From contig NZ_CP023689.1 of NCBI RefSeq assembly GCF_008704715.1, positions 5,022,001 through 5,086,000 of the forward strand: a stretch of 64,000 nucleotides of DNA. Reading direction: 5' to 3'. The translations under genes and the position numbers were made by a program. Source of the DNA: Streptomyces chartreusis. GTDB taxonomy: Bacteria > Actinomycetota > Actinomycetes > Streptomycetales > Streptomycetaceae. Of the stretch, positions 32,899-41,573 are shown piece by piece (position 1 is the stretch's first letter; each line of letters begins with the position of its first letter). A model generated the notes under the pieces. It had not been told where the DNA came from and searched no databases. It saw only the letters and a list, made by a program, of their open reading frames with translations.

Positions 32899-33537
32899 TC
32901 AGCCGCGTTCGTCGAAGGCGTCCGCGAAGCCGAGGCCGGGTATCGCGTGTACCGGCGGGGCCGCGACGCGCGTAGCGAAGTCGTCCCGGCGGTGCCCGGC
33001 ATCGGGATCGTGCACGTCGTCGTGGACCACTACCCAGACCGTGACCTCGCCCCGGGCGTCGTCCCTGACGCCCCAGTCGTCGGCGAGAGCGGTGATGATG
33101 TTCAGCCCGCGGCCGCCGTGTGCGGTGACCGAGGGCGTGGCCGGAGCAGGGCGGGTGGGTCCGCCGCCGTCCGTCACCTCCACCGTGAGCCTGCCGCCGG
33201 ATTCCACACGCCATGCGGCCCGGACGTCGCCGTCACCGGACAGCGCGTCACCGAGCGGTCGGCCGTGCTTGCACGCGTTGCTCAAGAGTTCGGAAAGAAT
33301 AAGTACGGCATCGTCGATGACCGATTCCGCGACCCCGCCCGTGCGCAACTGCTTGCGCATCCGGTGTCTCGCTTCCCCCACGCCCGCAGGACCATGGGGT
33401 ACGGCCATGCTCGACGACGTGGGCACCTCCTGTGCCACCACCAACGCCACCCCCGAGACCTCCTTTGCCCCACGCCACGGTGTGGATGCCCCATTGGCCT
33501 GTACCGGAAACCGGCCAATCGACGTCCGGCGACGCAT
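32899..33537 (-). CDS. Anti-sigma-type ATPase (HATPase_c_2) with extensions
   Basis: About 212 residues with a GHKL core: N-box LSELLSNACKHG, G1 DGGGP and G2 GGRGLNII. It has roughly 45 extra N-terminal and 45 extra C-terminal residues compared with minimal RsbW proteins. It probably binds or phosphorylates an antagonist protein. ATG 33537 lacks a ribosome-binding site; ATG 33408 (MAVPHGPAG) may be the real start. Confidence 0.75.
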   Translation of the reverse strand: MRRRTSIGRFPVQANGASTPWRGAKEVSGVALVVAQEVPTSSSMAVPHGPAGVGEARHRMRKQLRTGGVAESVIDDAVLILSELLSNACKHGRPLGDALSGDGDVRAAWRVESGGRLTVEVTDGGGPTRPAPATPSVTAHGGRGLNIITALADDWGVRDDARGEVTVWVVVHDDVHDPDAGHRRDDFATRVAAPPVHAIPGLGFADAFDERG

Positions 33538-33724
33538 TCGGAACGATCGAATACGGACCGAACGCGCCGGAGCACTCCCTGTAATCGGGATGGCTGGAAT
33601 TCTTCGGTGTGGCTTGGAGTGGAGGATGGGGTTGGAGGGGCGGCGGGGTCAAGAGGTTGTACAGGGATTGAAGGGGATATAGGGGTTTCCCGGTGCCGTG
33701 GCCGGTTCCGGGTGCCCGCGCGGG

Positions 33725-34552
33725 TCAGCGGCCGAGCTGACGCAGCACCGCGCGGGGACGGTTGGTGATGATGGCGTCGACCCCGAGCTCGACGCAGAGG
33801 TCGACGTCCTCGGGCTCGTTCACCGTCCATACGTGCACCTGGTGGCCGGCCTGCTTCAGGCGCTCCACATAGGCCGGGTGACTGCGCACGATCCGGATCG
33901 AGGGGCCGGCGATGTCGACCCCCGCGGGCAGCCGCCCGTCGCGCAGCCTCGGCGAGACGAACTGCATCAGGGAGACCGTCGGCAGGTTCGGGGACGCGGC
34001 ACGCACGCGATGCAGCGAGCGCGCCGAGAAGCTCATGATCCGCACCGGGGACTCGGCCGCCGAGACGGGTGTGTCGAGGCCGAAACGCTTCAGCAGAAGC
34101 AGCAGCCGCTCCTCGACCTGCCCCGCCCACCGGGTCGGATGCTTGGTCTCGATCGCCATCTCCACGCGCCGGCCCGCGTCGGCGACGAGCTCCAGCAGCC
34201 GCTCCAGGGTCAGCACCGAGGTGTCCTCGGGGTCCTCGGGCCGGAACTCCCAGTCGGGCTCCTCGGCCCGGTTCTTCCACGAGTCCCGGTTCTTGCGCGA
34301 GCCGAAGTCGAGGGCGGCGAGCTCGGCGAGCTCCAGCGCCGAGACCGCGCCGCGGCCGTTGGACGTACGGTTGACGCGGCGGTCGTGCACACAGACGAGA
34401 TGACCGTCCGCGGTGAGGCGTACGTCGCACTCGAGGGCGTCCGCACCGTCCTCGATCGCCTTCTTGTACGCGGCCAGGGTGTGCTCGGGAGCGTCCTCGG
34501 AGGCTCCGCGATGGGCGACGACTTGGATCTGGTGCTGCCGTGCGTGGGTCAC
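33725..34552 (-). CDS. Glycerophosphodiester phosphodiesterase
   Basis: A 275-residue GDPD TIM-barrel enzyme, cytoplasmic by the lack of a signal. Active-site motifs are HRGASEDAPEHT, ECDVRLTADG, VCVHD, MAIETKHP and the C-terminal VHVWTVNEP. It hydrolyses glycerophosphodiesters to glycerol 3-phosphate and an alcohol. GTG 34552 is the start; the frame upstream is shadow. It is divergent from the HtrA-like protease across a 269-bp gap. Confidence 0.9.
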   Translation of the reverse strand: MTHARQHQIQVVAHRGASEDAPEHTLAAYKKAIEDGADALECDVRLTADGHLVCVHDRRVNRTSNGRGAVSALELAELAALDFGSRKNRDSWKNRAEEPDWEFRPEDPEDTSVLTLERLLELVADAGRRVEMAIETKHPTRWAGQVEERLLLLLKRFGLDTPVSAAESPVRIMSFSARSLHRVRAASPNLPTVSLMQFVSPRLRDGRLPAGVDIAGPSIRIVRSHPAYVERLKQAGHQVHVWTVNEPEDVDLCVELGVDAIITNRPRAVLRQLGR

Positions 34553-34821
34553 CGCGTCATGGTGCCACCGCACCGGGGTAGTCGTGCGACCGGAGCAGTT
34601 TCCGGAGCGCTGGGATTGCGCCCGTTTCGTCGCTGATGACCTATATAAAGAGTGGCCGCGGACGCACAGGCACCGCTTATGGTGCTCTGACGGCCCGTGG
34701 GAAAAGCTGACCGCATACAAAAAGACATGCACAGCTGAAGCGCACCGGCCATGAACAAGCGTGAACGGGCGTGATCGAGTGCGACCGACAACACCAGCCG
34801 TGGATCTATAGGAGAGAAGCT

Positions 34822-36372
34822 GTGAGCACCGAGAACGAGGGCGCCGCGGTCCCCCCGGCCCCGTCCGCACCCCCCGTGCCGGCGGATGCTCCTGCTGCTC
34901 CGGCATCCCAGGAGCACCCGGCTCCGCGCGCCGACGCCGAGCCCACGGCTCCGCTCCCGCCCGTGCCGAACACCGCCCCGGCGAGCTCGAACGGCACACA
35001 GCCGTACGGCCCGGATGCGTACGGCCCGGATCCGTACGCCGCGCAGGCCGCCGACGGGGTGCAGCCGCCCGCCGACGGATCCCGGCCGCCGGCCGCACAC
35101 CCGCACGCCTCCCAGGGCTCGGCGCCCGACGCCGCCTGGCCGCCTCCGCCGCCGCCCGGCTCGCCGTACGGTGACGGCGGTGCCGGTGGGGCGGGCGGTG
35201 CCGGTGGTGCCGGTGGGGGCTCCGGCTGGGGTGCCGCGTACCAGCAGCCGGCGCCGAAGCGCGGGCGCGGCGGGCTGCTCGCCGCGGTCCTCATCGCCGC
35301 GCTGGTCGCGGGCGGTCTGGGCGGCGGCCTCGGCTACACCCTGGCCAAGAACGACGACAACACCTCCTCGACCACCGTCTCCGCCTCCGACAGCGGCGGC
35401 TCGGTCAAGCGCGACCCGGGCACCGTCGCGGGCGTGGCCGCCAAGGCGCTGCCCAGCACCGTCACCATCCAGGCCGAGAGCAGCGCCGGCGAGGGCGGCA
35501 CCGGCACCGGCTTCGTCTTCGACACCGAGGGCCACATCGTCACCAACAACCACGTGGTGGCCGACGCGGTCGACGGCGGCAAGCTCACGGCGACGTTCCC
35601 GAACGGCAAGAGGTACGACGCCGAGGTCGTCGGCCACGCCCAGGGCTACGACGTGGCCGTCATCAAGCTCAAGAGCGCCCCGTCGGACCTCAAGCCGCTC
35701 ACGCTCGGCGACTCCGACAAGGTCGCCGTCGGCGACTCGACGATCGCCATCGGCGCGCCCTTCGGCCTGTCCAACACGGTCACCACGGGCATCATCAGCG
35801 CCAAGAACCGCCCGGTGGCCTCCAGCGACGGCACCGGCAGCAACGCCTCCTACATGAGCGCCCTCCAGACCGACGCCTCGATCAACCCCGGCAACTCCGG
35901 CGGCCCGCTGCTGGACGCGCAGGGCAACGTCATCGGCATCAACTCCGCGATCCAGTCCGCCGCCAACGGCATGGGCGGCACCAGCCAGTCCGGCTCGATC
36001 GGCCTCGGCTTCGCCATCCCGATCAACCAGGCCAAGTACGTCGCCCAGCAGCTGATCAAGACCGGCAAGCCGGTGTACGCCAAGATCGGCGCCTCCGTCT
36101 CCCTGGAGGACACCGGCAACGGCGCCAAGATCACCGAGCAGGGCGCCAGCGGCTCGGACGCGGTCGAGGCGGGCGGCCCCGCCGCCAAGGCCGGCCTGAA
36201 GCCGGGCGACGTCATCACCAAGCTCGACGACTCGGTGATCGATTCCGGCCCCACCCTGATCGGCGAGATCTGGACCCACCAGCCCGGCGACAAGGTCACG
36301 ATCACGTACGAGCGCGGCGGCAAGACGCACACCGTCGAACTGACCTTGGGCTCGCGCACGGGCGACAGCTGA
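34822..36372 (+). CDS. HtrA/DegP-like membrane-anchored serine protease with PDZ domain
   Basis: A 516-residue protein. A Pro/Ala-rich cytoplasmic region of about 150 residues, with GDGGAGGAGGAGGAG repeats, precedes one membrane helix (LLAAVLIAALVAGGLGGGLG) and an extracellular trypsin-like domain. The catalytic triad is visible: His in TNNHVVAD, Asp in GYDVAVIKL and Ser in GNSGGPL. A PDZ domain follows (AAKAGLKPGDVITKLD). Family proteases handle misfolded envelope proteins. GTG 34822 has AGGAGAGAAG in front. Its TGA is inside a tandem duplication, and a Ser/Thr kinase gene follows. Confidence 0.9.
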   Translation: MSTENEGAAVPPAPSAPPVPADAPAAPASQEHPAPRADAEPTAPLPPVPNTAPASSNGTQPYGPDAYGPDPYAAQAADGVQPPADGSRPPAAHPHASQGSAPDAAWPPPPPPGSPYGDGGAGGAGGAGGAGGGSGWGAAYQQPAPKRGRGGLLAAVLIAALVAGGLGGGLGYTLAKNDDNTSSTTVSASDSGGSVKRDPGTVAGVAAKALPSTVTIQAESSAGEGGTGTGFVFDTEGHIVTNNHVVADAVDGGKLTATFPNGKRYDAEVVGHAQGYDVAVIKLKSAPSDLKPLTLGDSDKVAVGDSTIAIGAPFGLSNTVTTGIISAKNRPVASSDGTGSNASYMSALQTDASINPGNSGGPLLDAQGNVIGINSAIQSAANGMGGTSQSGSIGLGFAIPINQAKYVAQQLIKTGKPVYAKIGASVSLEDTGNGAKITEQGASGSDAVEAGGPAAKAGLKPGDVITKLDDSVIDSGPTLIGEIWTHQPGDKVTITYERGGKTHTVELTLGSRTGDS

Positions 36373-36420
36373 CGGACGGGCACGCGCGCGTGGGCTGACG
36401 GGACGGCTACGCGCGCGTGG
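36368..36420 (+). repeat. 26/27-bp tandem duplication including a stop codon
   Basis: Copies at 36368-36393 and 36394-36420 both start GCTGACGG and end ACGCGCGCGTGG (containing the palindrome ACGCGCGCGT). They differ by a few bases and one insertion. The TGA stop of the protease is in the first copy. Confidence 0.8.
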
Positions 36421-36598
36421 GCCGGCGTTGGACAAGAGCCGCGCCCACGCCGCTGGGTCTGCACACGCCGGGCCGCGCCCCGCGCGTGTGCTGACCATGT
36501 CCATGCACTCTTATGGACTATCGTGCGTTCTCGACCTGGACCGTTCGCTAATGGGAAGCAGTGCGCGAACGGGAGACGGAAGAGGGGGCGGTCTCGCG

Positions 36599-38284
36599 GT
36601 GTCCGATCTTGGGCGGCTCGTCGCCGACCGGTACCTGCTGGTGGAGCGGGTGGGCAGCGGCGGCATGGGCACCGTGTGGCGGGCCGAGGACCGGCTGCTG
36701 GGCCGTCATGTCGCCCTGAAGAAGCTGCACATCCCACCGCACCTCCAGGACGACGAGGTGCGCACCCTCTACGAGCGCACCCGCCGCGAGGCCCGCAGCG
36801 CCGCCCGGATCGCCCACCCCAACGTGATCGTGGTGCACGACGTGCTCGACGACGAGGGCCTGCCGTGCATCGTCATGGAGTACATACCCTCACTCACCCT
36901 CAGCGACGTCCTGAAGCAGCGCGGCCCCCTGCCGCCCGCCGAGGCCGCCCGGGTCGGCCTCGCCATGGCCTCCGCCCTGCGCGCCGCCCATGACGCCAGG
37001 GTCCTGCACCGGGACGTCAAACCCGGGAACGTCCTCCTCGGCGACGGCGGACGCATCGTCCTCACCGACTTCGGCATCGCCATGGAGTCCGGTACGTCGT
37101 CCCTGACGAAGCCCGGCGAACTGATCGGCTCCATCCGCTACCTGGCCCCCGAACGTCTCAAGGGCGCGCACCCCGAGACGGGCCCCGCCAGCGACCTATG
37201 GGCCCTCGGCGCGACCCTGTACCAGGCGGTCGAGGGACGCGACCCCTTCCGCCGGGCCACCGCGATCGAGACCGCGTACGCCATCGCCACCGACCCCTAC
37301 GACCCCCCGCGCAGCGCCGGTGAACTGGCCCCGGTGATCGAGGGCCTGCTGGTCAAGGAGCCCGGGCGGCGGATGGATGTGCACGAGGTCGAGCGGCGCC
37401 TGGCGGACGTGGCCGACGGGCGGGTGAGCGGCGTCGAGTCGACGAGGACGAGGGGAGGGGAGTCGACGGGGCGGTCGGAGTCGGCCGGGTGGCGGAACGG
37501 GGCAGGGCGGCGGGACGGGGCCGACGAGCCGACGCTTCGTGAGCGCACTCGCACTCGCACCGAGCCGACGCAACACACGGCAGTCAGCGGCACGGACTCC
37601 GCATCCACCGATCGACCGGAGCGAGCCGGTGAGTCGTCGGGCAGGGGAAACCGTCGTCGTACGGTGCTGTGGTCGGTCCTGGCGGTGACGCTCGTCGCGT
37701 GTCTGGCCGCCGGAACCCTGTGGTGGCTGAAGGGCAGGGACGCCGAGGGTTCCTCCGCCCACGGCTCCGGCGCCGACAGGCCCACTTCGTCGGCGAGCGC
37801 GCCGAGTTCGGGCCCCACCACGCCGCCGCCGATGCCCAGCGGCTACCACCTGGAGGACGCGGGCAGCGGACTGTCCGTGCCCGTACCGGACGGCTGGAAG
37901 CCCAAGACACTGCCCGGCGGCGAACTCGCGTACGTCGACCCGACCGGCCTGGTGGGGCTCCGGGTCAACGTCGTCGAGTTCGCGGGCACCGATCCCGTCC
38001 AGCACTGGCGGGAGACGGAGGAGGAGCAGACCCGTCGCGACAACCCCGGCTACGAGCGGGTGCGGATGGCGTCGACGACCTTCCGCGGCCGGCCCGCCGG
38101 GTACTGGGAGTTCACCTTCGACGGCACGGCGCGCAAGTTCCGGGCGGCGGAACTGGCCTTCGCGAGCGACGACGGCACGCAGTACGTGATCTACCTGTCC
38201 GCGCCGAACGCACGGTGGCACGAGTACCGGCCGGTCTTCGAGAACGCGACGAACGGCGCCCGCGTGCAGAGCGACAAGCCCTGA
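36599..38284 (+). CDS. Transmembrane Ser/Thr protein kinase (PknB type)
   Basis: A 561-residue Hanks-type kinase. The glycine loop is GSGGMGTVW, the ATP lysine is in VALKKL, the catalytic loop is HRDVKPGN and DFGIA starts the activation segment; all are intact. A low-complexity Arg/Thr/Glu juxtamembrane region, one membrane helix (LWSVLAVTLVACLAAGTLWW) and an extracellular domain of about 150 residues without PASTA repeats follow. The extracellular signal is unknown. GTG 36599 is preferred; ATG 36551 is possible. Confidence 0.85.
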   Translation: MSDLGRLVADRYLLVERVGSGGMGTVWRAEDRLLGRHVALKKLHIPPHLQDDEVRTLYERTRREARSAARIAHPNVIVVHDVLDDEGLPCIVMEYIPSLTLSDVLKQRGPLPPAEAARVGLAMASALRAAHDARVLHRDVKPGNVLLGDGGRIVLTDFGIAMESGTSSLTKPGELIGSIRYLAPERLKGAHPETGPASDLWALGATLYQAVEGRDPFRRATAIETAYAIATDPYDPPRSAGELAPVIEGLLVKEPGRRMDVHEVERRLADVADGRVSGVESTRTRGGESTGRSESAGWRNGAGRRDGADEPTLRERTRTRTEPTQHTAVSGTDSASTDRPERAGESSGRGNRRRTVLWSVLAVTLVACLAAGTLWWLKGRDAEGSSAHGSGADRPTSSASAPSSGPTTPPPMPSGYHLEDAGSGLSVPVPDGWKPKTLPGGELAYVDPTGLVGLRVNVVEFAGTDPVQHWRETEEEQTRRDNPGYERVRMASTTFRGRPAGYWEFTFDGTARKFRAAELAFASDDGTQYVIYLSAPNARWHEYRPVFENATNGARVQSDKP

Positions 38285-38343
38285 CACGGCACCCGGCCTC
38301 GGCTCGACTCCGACGGGGCCGGCCGGCGCGGGCCTGCCGCGTG

Positions 38344-38550
38344 TCAGAGGGGGCGTACCGATTCGGCCTGCGGGCCCTTGTTGCCCTGAGTCACCTCGAA
38401 CTCGACCCGCTGGTTCTCGTCCAGGCTCTTGTAGCCGTCGGACTGGATGGCGGAGTAGTGGACGAAGACGTCGGGACCACCGCCGTCAACGCCGATGTAC
38501 CCGTACCCCTTGTCCGCGTTGAACCACTTGACGGTCCCCTGCTGAGGCAT
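38344..38550 (-). CDS. Cold-shock domain protein
   Basis: A 68-residue CSP with the RNA-binding motifs KGYGYI (RNP1) and VFVHYSAI (RNP2). It binds single-stranded RNA or DNA and melts structure. It ends SVRPL, typical of actinobacterial members. GGAAGGGCG before ATG 38550 supports the start. It stands alone between the kinase and tRNA-Ser. Confidence 0.93.
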   Translation of the reverse strand: MPQQGTVKWFNADKGYGYIGVDGGGPDVFVHYSAIQSDGYKSLDENQRVEFEVTQGNKGPQAESVRPL

Positions 38551-38767
38551 CGTTCGCCCTTCCTCTCCACTGTCCTGGCGGAGCGCCAGTGCGCCGGTCA
38601 GCCTTGCCCGTCGTACCGACCGGGAAACCGCGCGTTCGCGAGAACCACTCGAAGGCACCAGATCTCGGCCGGAGCTGCGTCTGTGGACCTTGGGTGGACC
38701 ACAGCCCCTCGGATCCTCCCGAGGCCGGTACTCTGTACCCGCTCCGCCCCGAGCGGGCAGGAGCGCA

Positions 38768-38854
38768 GGTGGGTTGCCCGAGCGGCCTAAGGGAACGGTC
38801 TTGAAAACCGTCGTGGCAGCGATGTCACCGTGGGTTCAAATCCCACACCCACCG
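38768..38854 (+). tRNA. tRNA-Ser(TGA)
   Basis: The acceptor stem GGTGGGT pairs with ACCCACC, anticodon TGA is at 38802-38804, there is a long variable arm, and the T-arm contains GGTTCAAATCC. CCA is not encoded. Confidence 0.95.
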
Positions 38855-38861
38855 CACCTGA

Positions 38862-38899
38862 GAACGGCCCCTGACCAGGCAAGACGGTCGGGGCCGTTC
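38862..38899 (+). terminator. Terminator of tRNA-Ser(TGA)
   Basis: GAACGGCCCC (38862-38871) and GGGGCCGTTC (38890-38899) form a perfect 10-bp stem right after the tRNA. The next 200 bp hold no gene I can support. Confidence 0.75.
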
Positions 38900-39100
38900 C
38901 GTTGAGCGGGCACGAGCATGCGCGCTGGTCTGAACTGTCACTGCGGGATCAGCGATCCGGCTGCTGGGCCCGCAAGAGCCGTAGCTGGCCGATCTCTGCC
39001 GCAGTCACGTTGGGAATCGGTCACCGGCCGACCCTGGCATACGGACCGGAGGCGGTAGCAAGCCGCTTTTCGCGCCGAGCCGGCCCCTCCTACGTAGGTG

Positions 39101-39532
39101 CTAGAGCTCGTAGTCCTGCGCCAGACCCTCCCAATCGACCTCCCGCAACGCCTCCTCCGCGTCGCAGCCCGACGGCACGCGCGTGGTCGGCTGGAACCAG
39201 ATGATCGTCAGGATCGAGCGGTGCAGGACCGGGTCGTGGGCGGGGTCGAGGGCCGTGGAGTGGAACGCGCCCACGCACGCCACCTGCGGCAGCACCTCGA
39301 CCGGGCCGAACGCGCCGGCGTACTGGTCGGGATACTCGCGCGGCGGCGGCACGAGGTGCACCGGAGCCAACGGACGCTCGCGTTCCGCCGCGCCGATGAG
39401 GCCCTTGATCTTCATCTCGTTGAGCGGCTTGCACGGGTAGCCCTCCAGGACGCCGCCGTACGTCGAGGAGAGCCGCAGCTCCGAGAGGTCGAGCGAGCGG
39501 CCGGACGTGAGGACGACCCTGGTCAGCGACAT
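39101..39532 (-). CDS. Conserved hypothetical protein
   Basis: A 143-residue soluble protein beginning MSLTRVVLTSGRSLDLSEL, with conserved-looking segments STYGGVLEGYPC and ILTIIWFQP. It has codon bias like its neighbours and no membrane or signal segment. No function can be assigned. It stands alone between a tRNA and the prim-pol gene. Confidence 0.68.
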   Translation of the reverse strand: MSLTRVVLTSGRSLDLSELRLSSTYGGVLEGYPCKPLNEMKIKGLIGAAERERPLAPVHLVPPPREYPDQYAGAFGPVEVLPQVACVGAFHSTALDPAHDPVLHRSILTIIWFQPTTRVPSGCDAEEALREVDWEGLAQDYEL

Positions 39533-39646
39533 GGTCGGCACTCTAGGGCGGTGGTGCATCGAGCTCCCGTGAATTTCAGGGCCGGTCAGTCGCCCGACTC
39601 CGTGGAGGTCGGCGGCCTCACGCCGTCAGGGCGGTCGTTCGCGTGC

Positions 39647-39714
39647 GCCGGTCGGTTCGATCGGTCTGTTGTGTCCGTTGTGCCGGTCGGTTCGATCGGT
39701 CCGCTGTGTCCGTC
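39647..39714. repeat. 33-bp direct repeat (period 35 bp) at a gene end
   Basis: Copies 39647-39679 and 39682-39714 begin with identical GCCGGTCGGTTCGATCGGTC and share most of the following 13 bases. The second copy touches the stop codon of the prim-pol gene. Confidence 0.8.
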
Positions 39715-40579
39715 AGGGCCGATGCCCCGTCATCCGTGCCGCCGACGCGATCGTCGCTCGGGCCTCGCGTTCGGTCAGGCCCGTATTGAGGGCCGCCTCG
39801 ACGAGCGGATCGACGAGCGCGGGCCCGATGCCGTCCTCGTACGCGCGGCAGGCCGCCCAGAACAGGCGGGTGTTGCGCTGGCCCTCGTGCGCGGCGAGCA
39901 CGAACTGGACGAGGCCCTGGCCGTGACCGTCGGCCGACGGGGGCGCGGGGTGGTGCGTGCGGGGCGGAGGAAGCAGCAGGCGCAGGAGGGCGCGCGGACA
40001 GCGCGCGGGGACGATGTGGGCGGTGCCGGGAGCTGTGCTGTAGACGCCGTGATCGGTGCGCGAGCCGGGGCCGACGAGGTAGCCGCCGGCGCCCCGGATG
40101 TCGATGCCGGGCGCGAGGCGGCCCGCCGAGTTCGGGACGACGACCTCGGGCGGCCCGGTGAGCCACAGGTGACGGCCGCCGCTCGGGGTCAGGACGACCA
40201 CCGTCGGCGGAATCGTGAACAGATGACGCAGCGCCAGTTCGCGCAGGGCGGCGGAGGAGTCCGTACCGGATTTGGTGTCGAGGTCGATGCCGATCAGATG
40301 GTGCGGGGGTAGCCCGCAGGCGATGCCGTAGCCGGTCGCCCAGGGGGCGGCGGCGAAGAGTTCGCGGATGCGGGCGGGGTCGGTTGAGGCGTCGTAGACG
40401 CCGTGTCCGAAGCGGCCGCACTCGCCGTGGCAGGGCGCGGGGTCGGGGTCGTCGCGGTGGGGGGAACGCAGTGCCGGGAGCTTCGTCCGGGACAGCGGAA
40501 TGACGGCCAGACCGCGCTCGGCGGCTGACAGGGCGTGTGCGAGGGCCAGCGTCGTGGCCTGCCGGTCTGTGGTGGCCAT
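39713..40579 (-). CDS. Bifunctional DNA primase/polymerase domain protein
   Basis: A 288-residue protein with an intact prim-pol domain: Cys/His cluster CHGECGRFGHG, acidic catalytic motif GIDLD, and SGGRHLW. The C-terminal part (FVLAAHEGQRNTRLFWAACRAYEDG) resembles the winged region of plasmid and phage primases, but there is no helicase domain. Such genes occur on integrated elements and also as chromosomal orphans in streptomycetes; no integrase or repeat flanks are seen here. ATG 40579 is the start. Confidence 0.85.
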   Translation of the reverse strand: MATTDRQATTLALAHALSAAERGLAVIPLSRTKLPALRSPHRDDPDPAPCHGECGRFGHGVYDASTDPARIRELFAAAPWATGYGIACGLPPHHLIGIDLDTKSGTDSSAALRELALRHLFTIPPTVVVLTPSGGRHLWLTGPPEVVVPNSAGRLAPGIDIRGAGGYLVGPGSRTDHGVYSTAPGTAHIVPARCPRALLRLLLPPPRTHHPAPPSADGHGQGLVQFVLAAHEGQRNTRLFWAACRAYEDGIGPALVDPLVEAALNTGLTEREARATIASAARMTGHRP

Positions 40580-40955
40580 GCCTCCATGTTCGTACGGATG
40601 TTCGAAAAAAGAAAGGGGGATTGGCCGCGCCCCGCCGACGACTCGCCGGTGCGCGGAGATTGGCCGGAAGCGAGCCGGAACCTTTCACCCCTTGTGCCGC
40701 TTGAGGGGTGCCTGTCCGTACTGCCCGAGAGTGGGAGTTGAGAGTGATGAAGGGGGTTTATCGACTTGTCATCACGCTTGAGGGCGAATCAGGGCTTCCG
40801 GGGTGGTTCGCCGGGGATTCGGTGGGCAACTCTGATCTCGCGACGTCGTGAACGACTCCGGGGCGGTCGGCCAACTGCCTTGGGAAAAGCCGTACTTAAT
40901 GCACCACCAATGCGTCCGGCGGGGAGCCTGGGCGCACCTGTTCTGGAGGAACAAC
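40580..40955. other. Intergenic region, 376 bp
   Basis: Divergent region between the prim-pol gene and the secreted-protein gene. GTGATGA (40744-40750) and TCATCAC (40769-40775) form an inverted repeat. No clear -35/-10 pair was found. Confidence 0.4.
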
Positions 40956-41282
40956 ATGGCAAGCATCCGTACTGCCCGCGTCATCGCAGCCGTCTCCGCC
41001 CTTCCGCTCGCGGTCGCCCTGTTCTCCGGCGTCGCGACGGCGGACAACGGCGCCATCGCGGACGACGGATCCAGCGCGGCTGTCACGAACGCCGCTCAGG
41101 GCCTCATCGGCAGCGGGGTCGGCGGCGACAACTGGGGTACCTCGTCCACCACCCAGCAGCAGGCGACCGGCTCCGGTGCCTCGAACCAGAGCAACACCGC
41201 CCAGGTCAAAGGCTCGGCCTTCACGTCCGTCAACCAGGGCAACGACAACACGGCGGTCAACTTCACCCCGCTCTGGTGGTGA
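40956..41282 (+). CDS. Small secreted Asn/Gln/Ser/Thr-rich protein
   Basis: A 108-residue protein with a standard signal peptide (cleavage after VATA), giving a mature chain of about 80 residues. The chain is rich in Asn, Gln, Ser, Thr and Gly and has no Cys, unlike chaplins. Segments SNQSNTAQV and NQGNDNTAV look like weak repeats similar to curlin units, ending FTPLWW. I infer possible self-assembly or surface association. TGGAGGAAC before ATG 40956 is a strong ribosome-binding site, and two strong terminators follow. Confidence 0.75.
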   Translation: MASIRTARVIAAVSALPLAVALFSGVATADNGAIADDGSSAAVTNAAQGLIGSGVGGDNWGTSSTTQQQATGSGASNQSNTAQVKGSAFTSVNQGNDNTAVNFTPLWW

Positions 41283-41285
41283 GCT

Positions 41286-41325
41286 GAGAGGGCCGATGCC
41301 CCGGTGCTCAGGCATCGGTCCTCTC
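41286..41325 (+). terminator. First terminator after the secreted-protein gene
   Basis: A 15-bp stem with one G-T pair (41286-41300, 41311-41325) and a ten-base loop begins three bases after the stop. Confidence 0.85.
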
Positions 41326-41355
41326 GGAACTGTGGGTGTGCTGTGGGGTGCAAGG

Positions 41356-41397
41356 CGTCTGCGCGGCGGTACTTCGGTACCGCCGCGCAGGCGTTTT
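41356..41397 (+). terminator. Second terminator, 17-bp stem with TTCG tetraloop and T run
   Basis: A 17-bp stem with one G-T pair (41356-41372, 41377-41393), loop TTCG, followed by TTTT. This is a canonical intrinsic terminator. Confidence 0.9.
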
Positions 41398-41423
41398 CGC
41401 GTGTGGGGTGCTCGCCATCGGCC

Positions 41424-41456
41424 TTGACAGCTCTACTCATCTGACGGACAGTCAGA
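41424..41456 (+). promoter_or_regulatory. Promoter with palindromic operator for the ChsH2-like operon
   Basis: TTGACA at 41424-41429 is a consensus -35, and a weak -10 (GACAGT, 41447-41452) follows at 17 bp. TCTGACGGACAGTCAGA at 41440-41456 is a near-perfect palindrome overlapping the -10, typical of TetR-family repressor sites. Confidence 0.6.
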
Positions 41457-41573
41457 AATCTTGGTGGGCAGGGTGAAAGTTCTCCGGAACTCATGGGAAC
41501 CGGATCGGCACTCGCGGTGTACCAGAAGTGTCAGTGCGATGCGCCGCGGGGCGATGGGGACGAGGGGGCGACG

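Noticed and set aside
38855..39100. Possible protein or integrase remnant and attachment site after tRNA-Ser(TGA)
   Set aside because: No direct repeat of the tRNA 3' end, no integrase motif, and the frame at 38902-39204 lacks a ribosome-binding site and coding bias.
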